Shown: in pieces, positions 56,024-64,000 of the stretch | How the letters are laid out: every line of letters starts with the position of its first letter | How positions within the stretch are numbered: position 1 is the first letter of the stretch | Origin: Polymorphum gilvum SL003B-26A1 | GTDB taxonomy: Bacteria; Pseudomonadota; Alphaproteobacteria; Rhizobiales; Stappiaceae | Length of the DNA stretch: 64,000 bases | Direction: 5' to 3' | NCBI RefSeq assembly: GCF_000192745.1 | Contig: NC_015259.1 | Span: forward strand, 883,001 to 947,000 | Notes under the pieces: generated by a model | Seen by the model: the letters and a program-made list of their open reading frames with translations, nothing else | Databases searched by the model: none | Told to the model about the DNA's origin: nothing | Position numbers and translations under genes: made by a program

Positions 56024-56938
56024 ATGAACGTTTTCCGGCACACCCCCTATGACGGCTCGAAACAACCGTTCTCCATCGGGCTGGAACCGGTGGCGCCGGC
56101 CGCATGGTTCGATCCCGACGGCCATCTGATTGCCCATCTCGACCAGAAGGCGCGTTTGCTTGCCGAGCGTCGCGACGTCGTCTTCCGCGCCGAGCCGGAG
56201 ACCGGGGCGGCGCAGGCCGAAGTGCTGCGCATGCTCGTCGCGCATCTGTCCGAGGCCCATCCGACGCGCTACCGGCGCGCCGGCGATGCCGTGATCGTCA
56301 CCGGAGCGCAGGGTGCGACCGATCGCCGCGTCGCGCTCGACGCCGACGAGCCGCCGCTGCTGACCGCCTCCCGGCTGGTGCAGGAAGACCTGGTGATCAT
56401 GCGCAAGGGCGAGGGCGGCTACCGGCTCGCCGCCGCCTCGCTGTGCTTTCCCTCGTCCTGGTCGCTGGCCGAAAAGTTCGGCCAGCCGATGGCGGCCATC
56501 CACACCAAGGTGCCGGGCTTCGCCGGCCGCATGGGCCAGGTCGTCGACCGCATCTTCGACAACCTGAAACCGGATCAGCTGGTCGGGCGGCTCAACTGGT
56601 CGATCTATGACGATGCCGACCTGCATCATCCCGAACCGAAGCAGCTGACGCCGCAGATCGAGGCCGACGGCGCCTCGGCGCTGGCCGCGCTGTTCGTTCG
56701 GGTCGAGCGCCAGACCCTGCGCCGGCTGCCGGACAGCGGCGACGTGCTGTTCACGATCAAGATCCATCACGACCCGATCCGCGCCCTGGAGGACCACCCG
56801 AGGAGAGCGGAACTCGCCGCCGGGCTGCTCACCCAGCTCCTGGCGCTCGACGTCGACCAGCTCGCCTACAAGGGCCTGACCCGCCATCGCGACCGGATCG
56901 CAGCGGCGCTGCAGGCCTTCGCGGCGGCGCCCGCCTGA
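56024..56938 (+). CDS. DUF3445, heme-dependent oxidative N-demethylase-like protein
   Basis: 304 residues. Family features are FRHTPYDGSKQPFSIGL, the segment ASLCFPSSWSLAEKFGQP, IHTKVPGFAGRMGQ and NWSIYDDADLHHPEP. DUF3445 includes the heme-binding subunit of dimethylamine monooxygenase/oxidative N-demethylase in Pseudomonas. In that enzyme a PAS-like fold binds heme and removes methyl groups using oxygen. No partner electron-transfer subunit is encoded nearby, so the activity here is uncertain. It is followed 112 bp later by an ABC1-type kinase on the same strand. Confidence 0.85.
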   Translation: MNVFRHTPYDGSKQPFSIGLEPVAPAAWFDPDGHLIAHLDQKARLLAERRDVVFRAEPETGAAQAEVLRMLVAHLSEAHPTRYRRAGDAVIVTGAQGATDRRVALDADEPPLLTASRLVQEDLVIMRKGEGGYRLAAASLCFPSSWSLAEKFGQPMAAIHTKVPGFAGRMGQVVDRIFDNLKPDQLVGRLNWSIYDDADLHHPEPKQLTPQIEADGASALAALFVRVERQTLRRLPDSGDVLFTIKIHHDPIRALEDHPRRAELAAGLLTQLLALDVDQLAYKGLTRHRDRIAAALQAFAAAPA

Positions 56939-57050
56939 CTGACTCCGGTCTGACTGACGCTGGCCTGACTCTGGTCCGGCCATCGAAACGGCCTACATAG
57001 CGGAGGGGCCTGTGCCCTGGCCGGTATCATTGTGGAGGATCAGACCCGTC

Positions 57051-58430
57051 ATGGCGTCCGAACGCGACCGCGAAGCCAACCGCCTGACCGCAAGGGTCGG
57101 CCGCTATGCCCGGGTCGGCACCAATGTCGGCGGCATCGCTGCCAAGCTTGCCGGTGCTCGCCTGCTCGGCATGGACCTGGACAACGAGAAGGGCGCGGCG
57201 GACCTGGCCGCGGCCCTAGGCGGCCTCAAGGGGCCGCTGATGAAGGTCGCGCAGCTGCTGTCGACCATCCCCGACGTGCTGCCGCCGGAATATTCGACCG
57301 AACTGGCCAAGCTCCAGGCCAACGCGCCGCCCATGGGCTGGGCCTTCGTCAAGCGGCGCATGCGCGCCGAACTGGGTGCCGACTGGCAGGCGCGCTTCGC
57401 CTCCTTCGAGCACGAGCCGGCCGCCGCGGCCTCGCTCGGCCAGGTGCACCGGGCGACCAGCCTCGTCGGCGCCCCGCTCGCCTGCAAGCTGCAGTATCCG
57501 GACATGGCCTCGGCGGTCGAGGCGGACCTGCAGCAGCTGTCCATGCTGTTCTCGCTGCACCGGCGCATGCGGCCGGCTATCGACACCCGCGAGATCGCCA
57601 AGGAGATCGGCGCCCGGGTGCGCGAGGAACTCGACTACGCCCGCGAGGCGGCTCACATCGTCGTCTATCGCCGGATCCTGGCCGACGAGCCGCGCATCCG
57701 CGTGCCCGAGGTCGTGCCCGACCTGTCCACGCGGCGCCTGCTCACCATGGGCTGGCTGGATGGCCGGCCGCTGCTCGACTTCAAGGACCACGGCCTGGAG
57801 GCGCGCAACCGGCTGGCGGCGACCATGTTCCACGCCTGGTGGCATCCCTTCAGCCATTACGGCGTCATCCACGGCGATCCGCATCTCGGCAACTACACGG
57901 TGTTTTCCGACGCCGACGAGCCGGCCGGCATCAACCTGCTCGATTACGGCTGCATCCGCATCTTCCCGGAAAGCTTCGTCGAAGGCGTCGTCGACCTCTA
58001 TCTCGGCCTGCTCCACGATGACGACGAGCGCATCGTCTCGGCCTACGAGCGCTGGGGCTTCAAGGGCCTGACGAGGGAGCTCATCGACACGCTGAACATC
58101 TGGGCCCGGTTCATCTACGGTCCGCTGCTGAGTGACCGGGTCCGGGCGATCGCCGACGGCATCAGTCCGGCGGAATATGGCCGGCGGGAAGCGTTCCGGG
58201 TGCACAAGGCGCTGAAGGAACAGGGTCCGGTGCGCGTGCCGCGCGAATTCGTGTTCATGGACCGGGCGGCCATCGGGCTGGGCGGCGTGTTCCTGCACCT
58301 GCGTGCGGAACTGAACTTCTACCGGCTGTTCAACGAACAGATCGAGGGCTTCGAGGCCGCGAAGGTGCGTGCCCGGCAGGACGCCGTGCTCGCCGCCGCC
58401 GGGCTCGGGCCGCAGCATCCGGCCGCCTGA
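57051..58430 (+). CDS. ABC1/UbiB-type atypical protein kinase-like protein
   Basis: 459 residues. Hallmarks are the Ala-rich loop and QAS-like motif in LGQVHRATSL, the KxGQ-like KVAQLLSTIPDVLPPEY, the catalytic-type VIHGDPHLGNYTV (D-x-x-x-x-N) and LLDYGCIRIF (DFG-like DYG). It belongs to the COQ8/UbiB group, which supports ubiquinone synthesis or lipid homeostasis at the membrane. The C-terminal membrane helices of canonical UbiB are not evident, so it is the shorter soluble-like AarF form. GGAGG lies 12 bases before ATG 57051; a GTG further up is less likely. Confidence 0.9.
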   Translation: MASERDREANRLTARVGRYARVGTNVGGIAAKLAGARLLGMDLDNEKGAADLAAALGGLKGPLMKVAQLLSTIPDVLPPEYSTELAKLQANAPPMGWAFVKRRMRAELGADWQARFASFEHEPAAAASLGQVHRATSLVGAPLACKLQYPDMASAVEADLQQLSMLFSLHRRMRPAIDTREIAKEIGARVREELDYAREAAHIVVYRRILADEPRIRVPEVVPDLSTRRLLTMGWLDGRPLLDFKDHGLEARNRLAATMFHAWWHPFSHYGVIHGDPHLGNYTVFSDADEPAGINLLDYGCIRIFPESFVEGVVDLYLGLLHDDDERIVSAYERWGFKGLTRELIDTLNIWARFIYGPLLSDRVRAIADGISPAEYGRREAFRVHKALKEQGPVRVPREFVFMDRAAIGLGGVFLHLRAELNFYRLFNEQIEGFEAAKVRARQDAVLAAAGLGPQHPAA

Positions 58431-58549
58431 GGCCGTCTCAGGCGGTGCGGCTTCGCTTGCATTGTCCGGCAAGCAGGCGATTGCCCGGACCGAGGGCTTT
58501 GCTATAAAGGGCCGGACGAACCGACTCTAACGAGATCCTGGGGGAACGC

Positions 58550-58831
58550 ATGTCTGAACATTCCGCGCCGGCCATGGACTACGCCGAACACGAGCGTACC
58601 TACGAAGGCTTCATCAACTTTTCCAAGATCGGCACTATCGTCGTCCTGACGGTGGTCCTGTGCCTGATCATGTTTGCCTTCGGCGGCACCTCGGCCACCA
58701 TCCTCGGCTGGGTCATGATGATCGCCAACATCGTCGCCCTGGCGGTCGGCATGGCGATGGGCGCCAAGGGCTGGATCCCGGCCGCCGCCGTTTTCGTCCT
58801 GACCGGCATTCTGGCGATCCTCACCGTCTGA
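58550..58831 (+). CDS. aa3-type cytochrome c oxidase subunit IV (small)
   Basis: 93 residues. The N-terminal part (about 1-25) is hydrophilic, MDYAEHERTYEGFINF, as in the COX_aa3_IV family. Two membrane helices follow (about 26-50 and 53-90). This small subunit accompanies the heme-copper aa3 oxidase of alphaproteobacteria; the main oxidase genes are not in the window. It is monocistronic, with an intrinsic terminator downstream. Confidence 0.88.
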   Translation: MSEHSAPAMDYAEHERTYEGFINFSKIGTIVVLTVVLCLIMFAFGGTSATILGWVMMIANIVALAVGMAMGAKGWIPAAAVFVLTGILAILTV

Positions 58832-58886
58832 GCCGGGTACTGCTCCGGGTACTGCTCCGGGCACGCCTGACCTGAACGGGAGATCC

Positions 58887-58924
58887 GGCGCAGCGATCCG
58901 CGGTCGCTGCGCCTTTCCCTTTTT
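58887..58924 (+). terminator. Intrinsic terminator after the cytochrome oxidase subunit IV gene
   Basis: Perfect 10-bp stem GGCGCAGCGA/TCGCTGCGCC (58887-58896 with 58904-58913) around a 7-base loop, followed by TTT CCC TTTTT (58914-58924). Confidence 0.9.
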
Positions 58925-58950
58925 GCGCCGGACGCTGTATAGGCGGGCCG

Positions 58951-59622
58951 ATGACGAGCGTAGTCCCCAAGCCGTTCCGCTACGCCCCGCCGCGCGAGCC
59001 GCGCCTCGACGTGCTGCATGCGGACGACGACATCCTGGTCGTCGTCAAGCCGAGCGGCCTGCTCAGCGTGCCGGGCAAGGGCGAAGGTCATGCCGACTGC
59101 CTGGAAAGCCGGGCACGGGAGCGCTTCGCGCAGGCGCGCATCGTCCACCGGCTCGACATGGACACCTCAGGCGTCATGGTGCTGGCGCTGAACGCCGCCG
59201 CCCATCGCCACCTCGGCCTCCAGTTCGAGCGTCGCAGGACGGCCAAGGCCTATGTCGCCCGCCTGTGGGGCGAACTGGAGGGCGAGGCCGGCGAGGTCGA
59301 CCTGCCGCTCGTCTGCGACTGGCCGAACCGGCCCATGCAGAAGGTTTGTGTCGAAACCGGCAGGCCTGCCCTGACCCGCTGGCAGGTGTTGGCGCGTCAG
59401 CGCGGCGTCACCCGGGTCCGCCTCATGCCGGTCACCGGTCGTTCGCACCAGTTGCGCGTGCACATGCTCAGTCTCGGCCATCCGATCCTCGGCGACAATC
59501 TCTACGCCCACGACGATGCCCTGAGCGCCGCCGACCGGCTGCAGCTGCATGCCGAGGATCTGGAGATCCATCATCCGGCCGACGGGCGGCGCTGCGCCTT
59601 CCATGCGCCGTGCCCGTTCTGA
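58951..59622 (+). CDS. RNA pseudouridine synthase, RluA family
   Basis: 223 residues. The catalytic motif HRLDMDTSGVMVLAL carries the nucleophile Asp69. Other features are DDDILVVVKPSGLLSVPG, the RRTAKAYVARLWG strand and RSHQLRVHMLSLGHPILGD near the end. There is no N-terminal S4 domain, so it is the short RluA form, which modifies 23S rRNA U746 and some tRNAs in E. coli. It begins 26 bases after the terminator of the preceding gene, so it must have its own compact promoter, or transcription passes through. Confidence 0.92.
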   Translation: MTSVVPKPFRYAPPREPRLDVLHADDDILVVVKPSGLLSVPGKGEGHADCLESRARERFAQARIVHRLDMDTSGVMVLALNAAAHRHLGLQFERRRTAKAYVARLWGELEGEAGEVDLPLVCDWPNRPMQKVCVETGRPALTRWQVLARQRGVTRVRLMPVTGRSHQLRVHMLSLGHPILGDNLYAHDDALSAADRLQLHAEDLEIHHPADGRRCAFHAPCPF

Positions 59623-59702
59623 CCGCCGCAGGTCTCCGGTGGGTATCCGGTGGGTTTTAGCAGGGATGTAGCAGACAAGTAGGAGGCGTTCGGGATGCCG
59701 TT

Positions 59703-60524
59703 TCAGCCCCGGTTCACGCGGGAAAGCCCGTCCCGGGCGACCACGTTGCTGCCGTCGAGGCCGATCGCGCGGTTGTAGTTGCGCTGCGCGTCGTTCTTTT
59801 TTCCAAGCATTTCCAAGGCGATACCCCGGTTCGCCCAGGCGCTTGCGGAGTTCTTGTCGAGATTGACCGCATCGGAGAGATCGGACAGGGCGGCGTTGGG
59901 ATCGTTGATCGCCAGGTAGGAAATTCCCCGCGCGATATAGGGCTCCGCCGCATTCGGATTGAGCCCGATCGCCGTCGCGAAATCCTCGATCGCGAAGGCA
60001 TGCAGGCCCTGGGCCTGATAGATCAGGCCGCGATTGTGAAAGGCCCGCGCGTCGGAACTGTTGCGCCGTATGACGGTGTCGAAGTCGCGCAGCGCCTGGG
60101 CGTACTGGCCGAGCTGGCGATAGGTGTTGCCGCGTCCCACCAGCGCGACGTCGTAGTCCGGTTTGACCCGCAGGGCGCGGTCGTAGTCGGCGATGGCATT
60201 CTGCATCTGGCCGCGCCGCCTTTCCACCAGGGCGCGGTTTGCATAGGCCTGATAGGACGAGGGATCCAGGCGCAAGGCGGTATTGAAATCCTCCAACGCC
60301 TTGTCGAGCCTGCCGGCCCGGCCGTAGGCGATGCCGCGGGTGTTGTAGGCTTGCGCGTCGGCGGGATTGGCCGTGATCACGGCGGTCAGCGACGCGATAT
60401 TGGCGTCCGAGCCGGCGGCCCGGTCGATCGGCACGTCGTTGTAGATTTCGGACGTCTGGCAGCCGCCGAGCAGGATCAGGCCTGCCAGGGTGGCGATCAT
60501 GCGAAGTCTGCTGGCATGCGTCAT
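59703..60524 (-). CDS. NlpI-like TPR lipoprotein
   Basis: 273 residues. A lipoprotein signal peptide ends at lipobox LLGGC (Cys22). Then follow about six tetratricopeptide repeats (about 50-265), for example YNTRGIAYGRAGRLDKALED and ANRALVERRRGQMQNAI. It is predicted to sit on the outer membrane, facing the periplasm, as an adaptor for wall enzymes or proteases, as NlpI does in E. coli. ATG 60524 is preferred over the TTG at 60536. Weak ribosome site. Confidence 0.87.
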   Translation of the reverse strand: MTHASRLRMIATLAGLILLGGCQTSEIYNDVPIDRAAGSDANIASLTAVITANPADAQAYNTRGIAYGRAGRLDKALEDFNTALRLDPSSYQAYANRALVERRRGQMQNAIADYDRALRVKPDYDVALVGRGNTYRQLGQYAQALRDFDTVIRRNSSDARAFHNRGLIYQAQGLHAFAIEDFATAIGLNPNAAEPYIARGISYLAINDPNAALSDLSDAVNLDKNSASAWANRGIALEMLGKKNDAQRNYNRAIGLDGSNVVARDGLSRVNRG

Positions 60525-60588
60525 CTTGTCAACCAACCGATTGCAGGCGCTCTGCCCAATTCGTTAGGGATATAGGAAATTTCGCCGG

Positions 60589-60623
60589 AAAAGCCAAAAG
60601 GCCGGCCGGAAGTCCGACCGGCC
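60589..60623 (-). terminator. Intrinsic terminator of rpsU
   Basis: On the minus strand a 10-bp stem (60614-60623 with 60600-60609, one G-U) around an ACTT loop is followed by TTTTGGCTTTT. It separates rpsU from the downstream TPR lipoprotein gene. Confidence 0.88.
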
Positions 60624-60680
60624 CGGTTCATGGCCGTTGCCAGGGCATCGCGCGGCGCATCGAGCGGATGCGCCCGGGTC

Positions 60681-60908
60681 TCAACGACGGGTAGCCTTGC
60701 CCGGGACAAGTCCTTCGCGCTGGGCGCGCTTGCGCGCCAGCTTGCGGGCGCGGCGGATGGCTTCGGCCTTTTCGCGCGCCTTCTTCTCCGAGGGCTTCTC
60801 ATAGTGGCCGCGAAGCTTCATCTCGCGGAAGATGCCCTCGCGCTGCATCTTTTTCTTCAGCGCCTTCAGCGCCTGATCGACGTTGTTGTCGCGAACCAGA
60901 ACCTGCAC
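60681..60908 (-). CDS. rpsU: 30S ribosomal protein S21
   Basis: 75 residues, strongly basic. The family pattern is [20 protein letters not shown], then [20 protein letters not shown] and a Lys/Arg/Ala-rich tail. S21 helps mRNA base-pairing during initiation on the 30S subunit. The length matches alphaproteobacterial S21. It is followed by an intrinsic terminator. Confidence 0.97.
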   Translation of the reverse strand: MQVLVRDNNVDQALKALKKKMQREGIFREMKLRGHYEKPSEKKAREKAEAIRRARKLARKRAQREGLVPGKATRR

Positions 60909-61257
60909 GCGTCTAATCCCATCCTTCCACTGCCTGCAAACAGCGTTGCGGGCGTGCTACAGAATTCATGTTCAGGAAGCGAAGCCATGCCGCCGGCTGG
61001 GTCATACGACCACGTCGCCGCTGACGCGTCGCTCACTGGCGCGGGTCATTACCAGAATCACGGCGCTTTGTCCACTGGCGTCTACCCAGCTGGAAGCGGC
61101 GGATTTCGGGACATTTCCGGGTGCTTGCACCGGCGCAACCGGTCGCCTTGACGGGCGGCGGGACGACTGGAGCGATCCGCTGGACAGTCTCGCTCCGGCC
61201 GACTAACTCTTGGCGCGCACGAGCGTATTTCCGTCCGTGCGATTTCGGGAGCCGGGA
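60909..61257. other. 349-bp divergent intergenic region between rpsU and the MATE gene
   Basis: It should hold the rpsU promoter (minus) and the MATE promoter (plus). Several overlapping open frames are present but none has a ribosome site, family motif or signal peptide. No repeat or clear hairpin was recognised. Confidence 0.5.
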
Positions 61258-62655
61258 ATGGCTAACGTGAACCGTATAGCCGCGGAGGACGGCGCTGCCA
61301 TCGGTCTGTGGCGCAGCGACATCAAGCCGACCCTGACCCTGGGCCTGCCGCTGGTCGGCGCCCAATTGGCGCAAATGGCGATCAACACGACGGACGTGGT
61401 GATGATCGGCTGGCTCGGCGCAGAGGAACTCGCTGCGGCGGTCCTCGCGTTCAACCTGTTCATCCTGTTCTGGTTCTTCGGAATGGGCGTGACCCAGGCG
61501 GTGATCCCGCTGGCGGCCAGGGCGGTCGGCCAGAAGACGCCGCGAGACCTCCGGCGGGTGGTTCGCATGGGCCTCTGGGTCGTCGCGCTCTACTGCCTGC
61601 CGGTCTGGGTGACGCTGTCCTTCACGGAGCAGATCCTGGTGCTGCTGGGACAGGATCCGGAGATCTCCCGGCTTGCCGGCGGCTATATGCTGGTGATGCA
61701 GTGGACGCTGCTGCCGTCGCTCGCGATCATGGCGCTTCGCGCCTTCCTCACCGTGATGGAGTGCACGCAGATCCTGCTGTGGACCACCCTCGGCGGTGCG
61801 GTCGTCAATGCGGGGCTGGACTATGTCCTGATCTTCGGCCTGTTGGGGGCGCCGCGCCTGGAACTGGTCGGTGCTGCGATCGCTTCGGTGTTCACGGCGT
61901 CGATGAACTTTGTCTTGCTGGTCGTCTACGTCACCCGGCATCGCCGGCTGCGCCGGTACACGATCTTCGGCCGCCTGTGGCGGTCCGACTGGCCGGTGTT
62001 CTTCCAGATCGTCCGGTTCGGCTGGCCGATCGGGACGGTCATCGTGGCCGAGGGCGTCCTGTTTTCCGGATCGGCGGTGATGATGGGCTGGATCGGCACC
62101 CTGCCGCTGGCCGCGCACGGGATCGCCCTCCAGATCGCGTCGATCGTGTTCATGGTTCCGGTCGGATTGAGCCAGGCCGGCATGGCGCGGGTCGGCCTCG
62201 CGATGGGCCGGGGCGACCTGGCGGGTATCGGCAGGGCCGGCTGGACGGCACTCGGGCTGACGCTCGGGTTCATGGGCTGTGCGGCCGTCACCTTCTGGAC
62301 CGTCCCGGACGTGCTGGTCTCGCTGTTCCTCGATTTCGACAACCCGCAGGCGGCCGACGTGCTGGCGATCGCGGTGTCATTTCTGAGCGTGGCAGCGCTT
62401 TTCCAGCTTTTCGACGGAGCGCAGATCAGCGGCGGCAGCATGCTGCGCGGCCTCGGCGACACTGTCGTCCCGCTCGTCTTCGCGCTGCTGGGCTACTGGG
62501 TGATCGGGGTTGGCCTGTCCTATGGCCTTGCCTTCGGTGTCGGCCTCGGCGGCATCGGCATCTGGTGGGGGCTTGCCGGCGGTCTCGCCGCCACGGCTTC
62601 CATGGCCATCTGGCGGTTCGCCAACCGCGAGCGGCTCGGCCTGGTGCGGGTCTAG
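61258..62655 (+). CDS. MATE family multidrug/cation antiporter
   Basis: 465 residues with twelve membrane helices in two related halves. Motifs are LGLPLVGAQLAQMAINTTD at the N-terminus, VVNAGLDYVLIFG and the second-half counterpart GWPIGTVIVAEGVLFSGS. NorM-type MATE exporters expel cationic drugs or metabolites in exchange for protons or sodium. GGGAG lies 6 bases before ATG 61258; the in-frame TTG at 61210 is less likely. The stop overlaps the purK stop on the other strand inside a shared CTAG. Confidence 0.93.
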   Translation: MANVNRIAAEDGAAIGLWRSDIKPTLTLGLPLVGAQLAQMAINTTDVVMIGWLGAEELAAAVLAFNLFILFWFFGMGVTQAVIPLAARAVGQKTPRDLRRVVRMGLWVVALYCLPVWVTLSFTEQILVLLGQDPEISRLAGGYMLVMQWTLLPSLAIMALRAFLTVMECTQILLWTTLGGAVVNAGLDYVLIFGLLGAPRLELVGAAIASVFTASMNFVLLVVYVTRHRRLRRYTIFGRLWRSDWPVFFQIVRFGWPIGTVIVAEGVLFSGSAVMMGWIGTLPLAAHGIALQIASIVFMVPVGLSQAGMARVGLAMGRGDLAGIGRAGWTALGLTLGFMGCAAVTFWTVPDVLVSLFLDFDNPQAADVLAIAVSFLSVAALFQLFDGAQISGGSMLRGLGDTVVPLVFALLGYWVIGVGLSYGLAFGVGLGGIGIWWGLAGGLAATASMAIWRFANRERLGLVRV

Positions 62656-63746
62656 GCGGACTTCGGCCGGATGCGGTTAACGTGGCCCATCTTCCGCCCG
62701 GGACGGCTGGCGCGCTTGCCGTAGAGATGCAGTCGCGCGCCGGGCTCCCGAAGGATCTCCTCCCAGGACTCAGCCTCGTTGCCAATCAGGTTCTCCATGA
62801 TCACGTCCGAGTGGCGTTCCGCCGAGCCGAGCGGCCAGCCGGCGACAGCGCGCATGTGTTGTTCGAACTGGGAGGTCAGGCAGGCGTCCTCTGTCCAGTG
62901 ACCGGAGTTATGGACACGCGGCGCGATTTCGTTGACGAGCAGGCGTTCACCATCACCGTCGGCCACGACGAACATCTCGACGCCCATGACGCCGACATAG
63001 TCCAGGCTTTCGGCGATCTTTCCGGCGATCGTCTTTGCCGTCGCCGCGGTTGACGCAGAAACGGACGCCGGCACCGTCGACGTCTTCAGGATATGGTGCT
63101 CATGGCGGTTTTCGGTGACGTCATAGACTTCGGTCTGTCCGGAGACGCCGCGCGCGACGATGACGGACACCTCCTTCTCGAAGGTGATCAGTTGTTCGAG
63201 CACCGCCGGTGCATCGCCTATGGCCCGGCGCGCGCCGCGCTGGTCGGACGCCTGCCGGAGCATCACCTGGCCCTTGCCATCGTAACCGAAGCGCCGGGTC
63301 TTCAACACGCCGCGGCCGCCGAACCGCTCCAGGGCAGCCTTCAGGTCGTCGTCGCTGTCGATGCGGGCGTAGGTGGCAAGCTCGATGCCGGCGCCACTCA
63401 GGAAGTCCTTTTCGCTCAGCCGGTCCTGGGAGACTTCGAGCGCCGTCGGGCCGGGGCGAACCGGAACACGGGCGGCAAGATGCGCCGCCGTCGGACCCGG
63501 CACGTTCTCGAATTCGTAGGTGACCACCGACACGGCGGCGGCGAAGGCGTTCAGGGCGCCGATGTCGTCGTAGGCCGCGATGGTGAAGTCGGCCGTCACG
63601 TCGAAGGCCGGGCTGTCGGGCTCCGGACAGAAGATGTGGGTCTTGAGGCCCAGGCTCGCGGCGGCGAGCGCCAACATGCGGCCGAGTTGCCCGCCGCCGA
63701 GGATTCCGATCGTATCGCCGGGCCGAAGCCGCACGGTGTCCGCCAT
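62652..63746 (-). CDS. purK: 5-(carboxyamino)imidazole ribonucleotide synthase
   Basis: 364 residues. The ATP-grasp enzyme of purine synthesis that carboxylates AIR with ATP and bicarbonate. Features are IGILGGGQLGRMLALAA at the N-terminus, YEFENVP, KTRRFGYDGKGQ (ATP-binding Lys), EVSVIVARG, VEMFVVADGERLLVNEIAPRVHNSGH in pieces, and TSQFEQHMRAV. ATG 63746 has GAGG upstream and lies 7 bp after the purE stop. The C-terminal RPGRKMGHVN is typical. Confidence 0.96.
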   Translation of the reverse strand: MADTVRLRPGDTIGILGGGQLGRMLALAAASLGLKTHIFCPEPDSPAFDVTADFTIAAYDDIGALNAFAAAVSVVTYEFENVPGPTAAHLAARVPVRPGPTALEVSQDRLSEKDFLSGAGIELATYARIDSDDDLKAALERFGGRGVLKTRRFGYDGKGQVMLRQASDQRGARRAIGDAPAVLEQLITFEKEVSVIVARGVSGQTEVYDVTENRHEHHILKTSTVPASVSASTAATAKTIAGKIAESLDYVGVMGVEMFVVADGDGERLLVNEIAPRVHNSGHWTEDACLTSQFEQHMRAVAGWPLGSAERHSDVIMENLIGNEAESWEEILREPGARLHLYGKRASRPGRKMGHVNRIRPKSA

Positions 63747-63753
63747 GGGAACC

Positions 63754-64000
<247 letters not shown>

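Noticed and set aside
58835..58865. 12-bp tandem repeat GGGTACTGCTCC, about 2.3 copies
   Set aside because: Too short, in a gene-end spacer, and easily a replication slippage event; no structural role is evident.

Overview
The window is 64 kb of GC-rich DNA from an alphaproteobacterium, most likely Hyphomicrobiales (Rhizobiales). The markers are an aa3-type cytochrome oxidase subunit IV of the alphaproteobacterial type, the nucleoid protein GapR (DUF2312), the single-domain regulator CpdR, DUF1244 and DUF1036 proteins, a DUF1036-pykA overlap, a cysteine-free L36, a ROSE-type leader on an Hsp20 gene and an MmgR/suhB-type small RNA. I saw no insertion sequence, prophage or CRISPR array, so it reads as ordinary chromosome with a few accessory islands.

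Layout. 1-4.7 kb: the 3' part of a TRAP transporter large permease and a fused indolepyruvate ferredoxin oxidoreductase-type enzyme. 4.7-16.3 kb: a hybrid histidine kinase and an OmpR-type regulator, divergent from an operon holding a long-chain acyl-CoA synthetase-like enzyme, a complete branched-chain amino acid (LIV)-type ABC importer and a PaaK-like CoA ligase. A perfect 10-bp tandem repeat lies in the divergent intergenic region. This looks like regulated import and CoA activation of a carboxylic acid. 16.4-26.2 kb: ferrochelatase, a Band7/NfeD pair, a PomAB-like stator pair, arabinose-5-phosphate isomerase, an outer-membrane barrel, a lytic transglycosylase and an SGNH-like protein that lacks catalytic residues. 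26.2-32.5 kb: gltD and gltB (glutamate synthase).

33.1-35.7 kb holds the most interesting system: a four-gene bufferin-type (buf) operon. It has a small exported four-cysteine precursor (DUF2282), a multinuclear non-heme iron oxidase (DUF692/MNIO), its partner protein (DUF2063) and a DoxX membrane protein. By family knowledge this makes a cysteine-modified, metal-binding, ribosomally made peptide.

35.7-49 kb: threonine aldolase, Hsp20 with its thermometer-like leader, a small secreted protein, hydrolases, histidinol phosphatase, an intergenic sRNA, two N-formylglutamate amidohydrolase paralogues, cpdR, tRNA-Val(GAC), rpmJ, a TPR protein, pyruvate kinase, DUF1036, glycerate 2-kinase, DUF1244 and gapR. 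49-64 kb: a DUF882 peptidase-like protein, a sigma-54-dependent response regulator, oligoendopeptidase F, an RHH/ParE toxin-antitoxin pair, a heme-dependent N-demethylase-like protein, an ABC1/UbiB-type kinase, cytochrome oxidase subunit IV, a pseudouridine synthase, a TPR lipoprotein, ribosomal protein S21, a MATE exporter, purK and the 3' end of purE.

All function calls come from reading motifs and recalling families. No database search was run, and promoter and operator calls are pattern-based.
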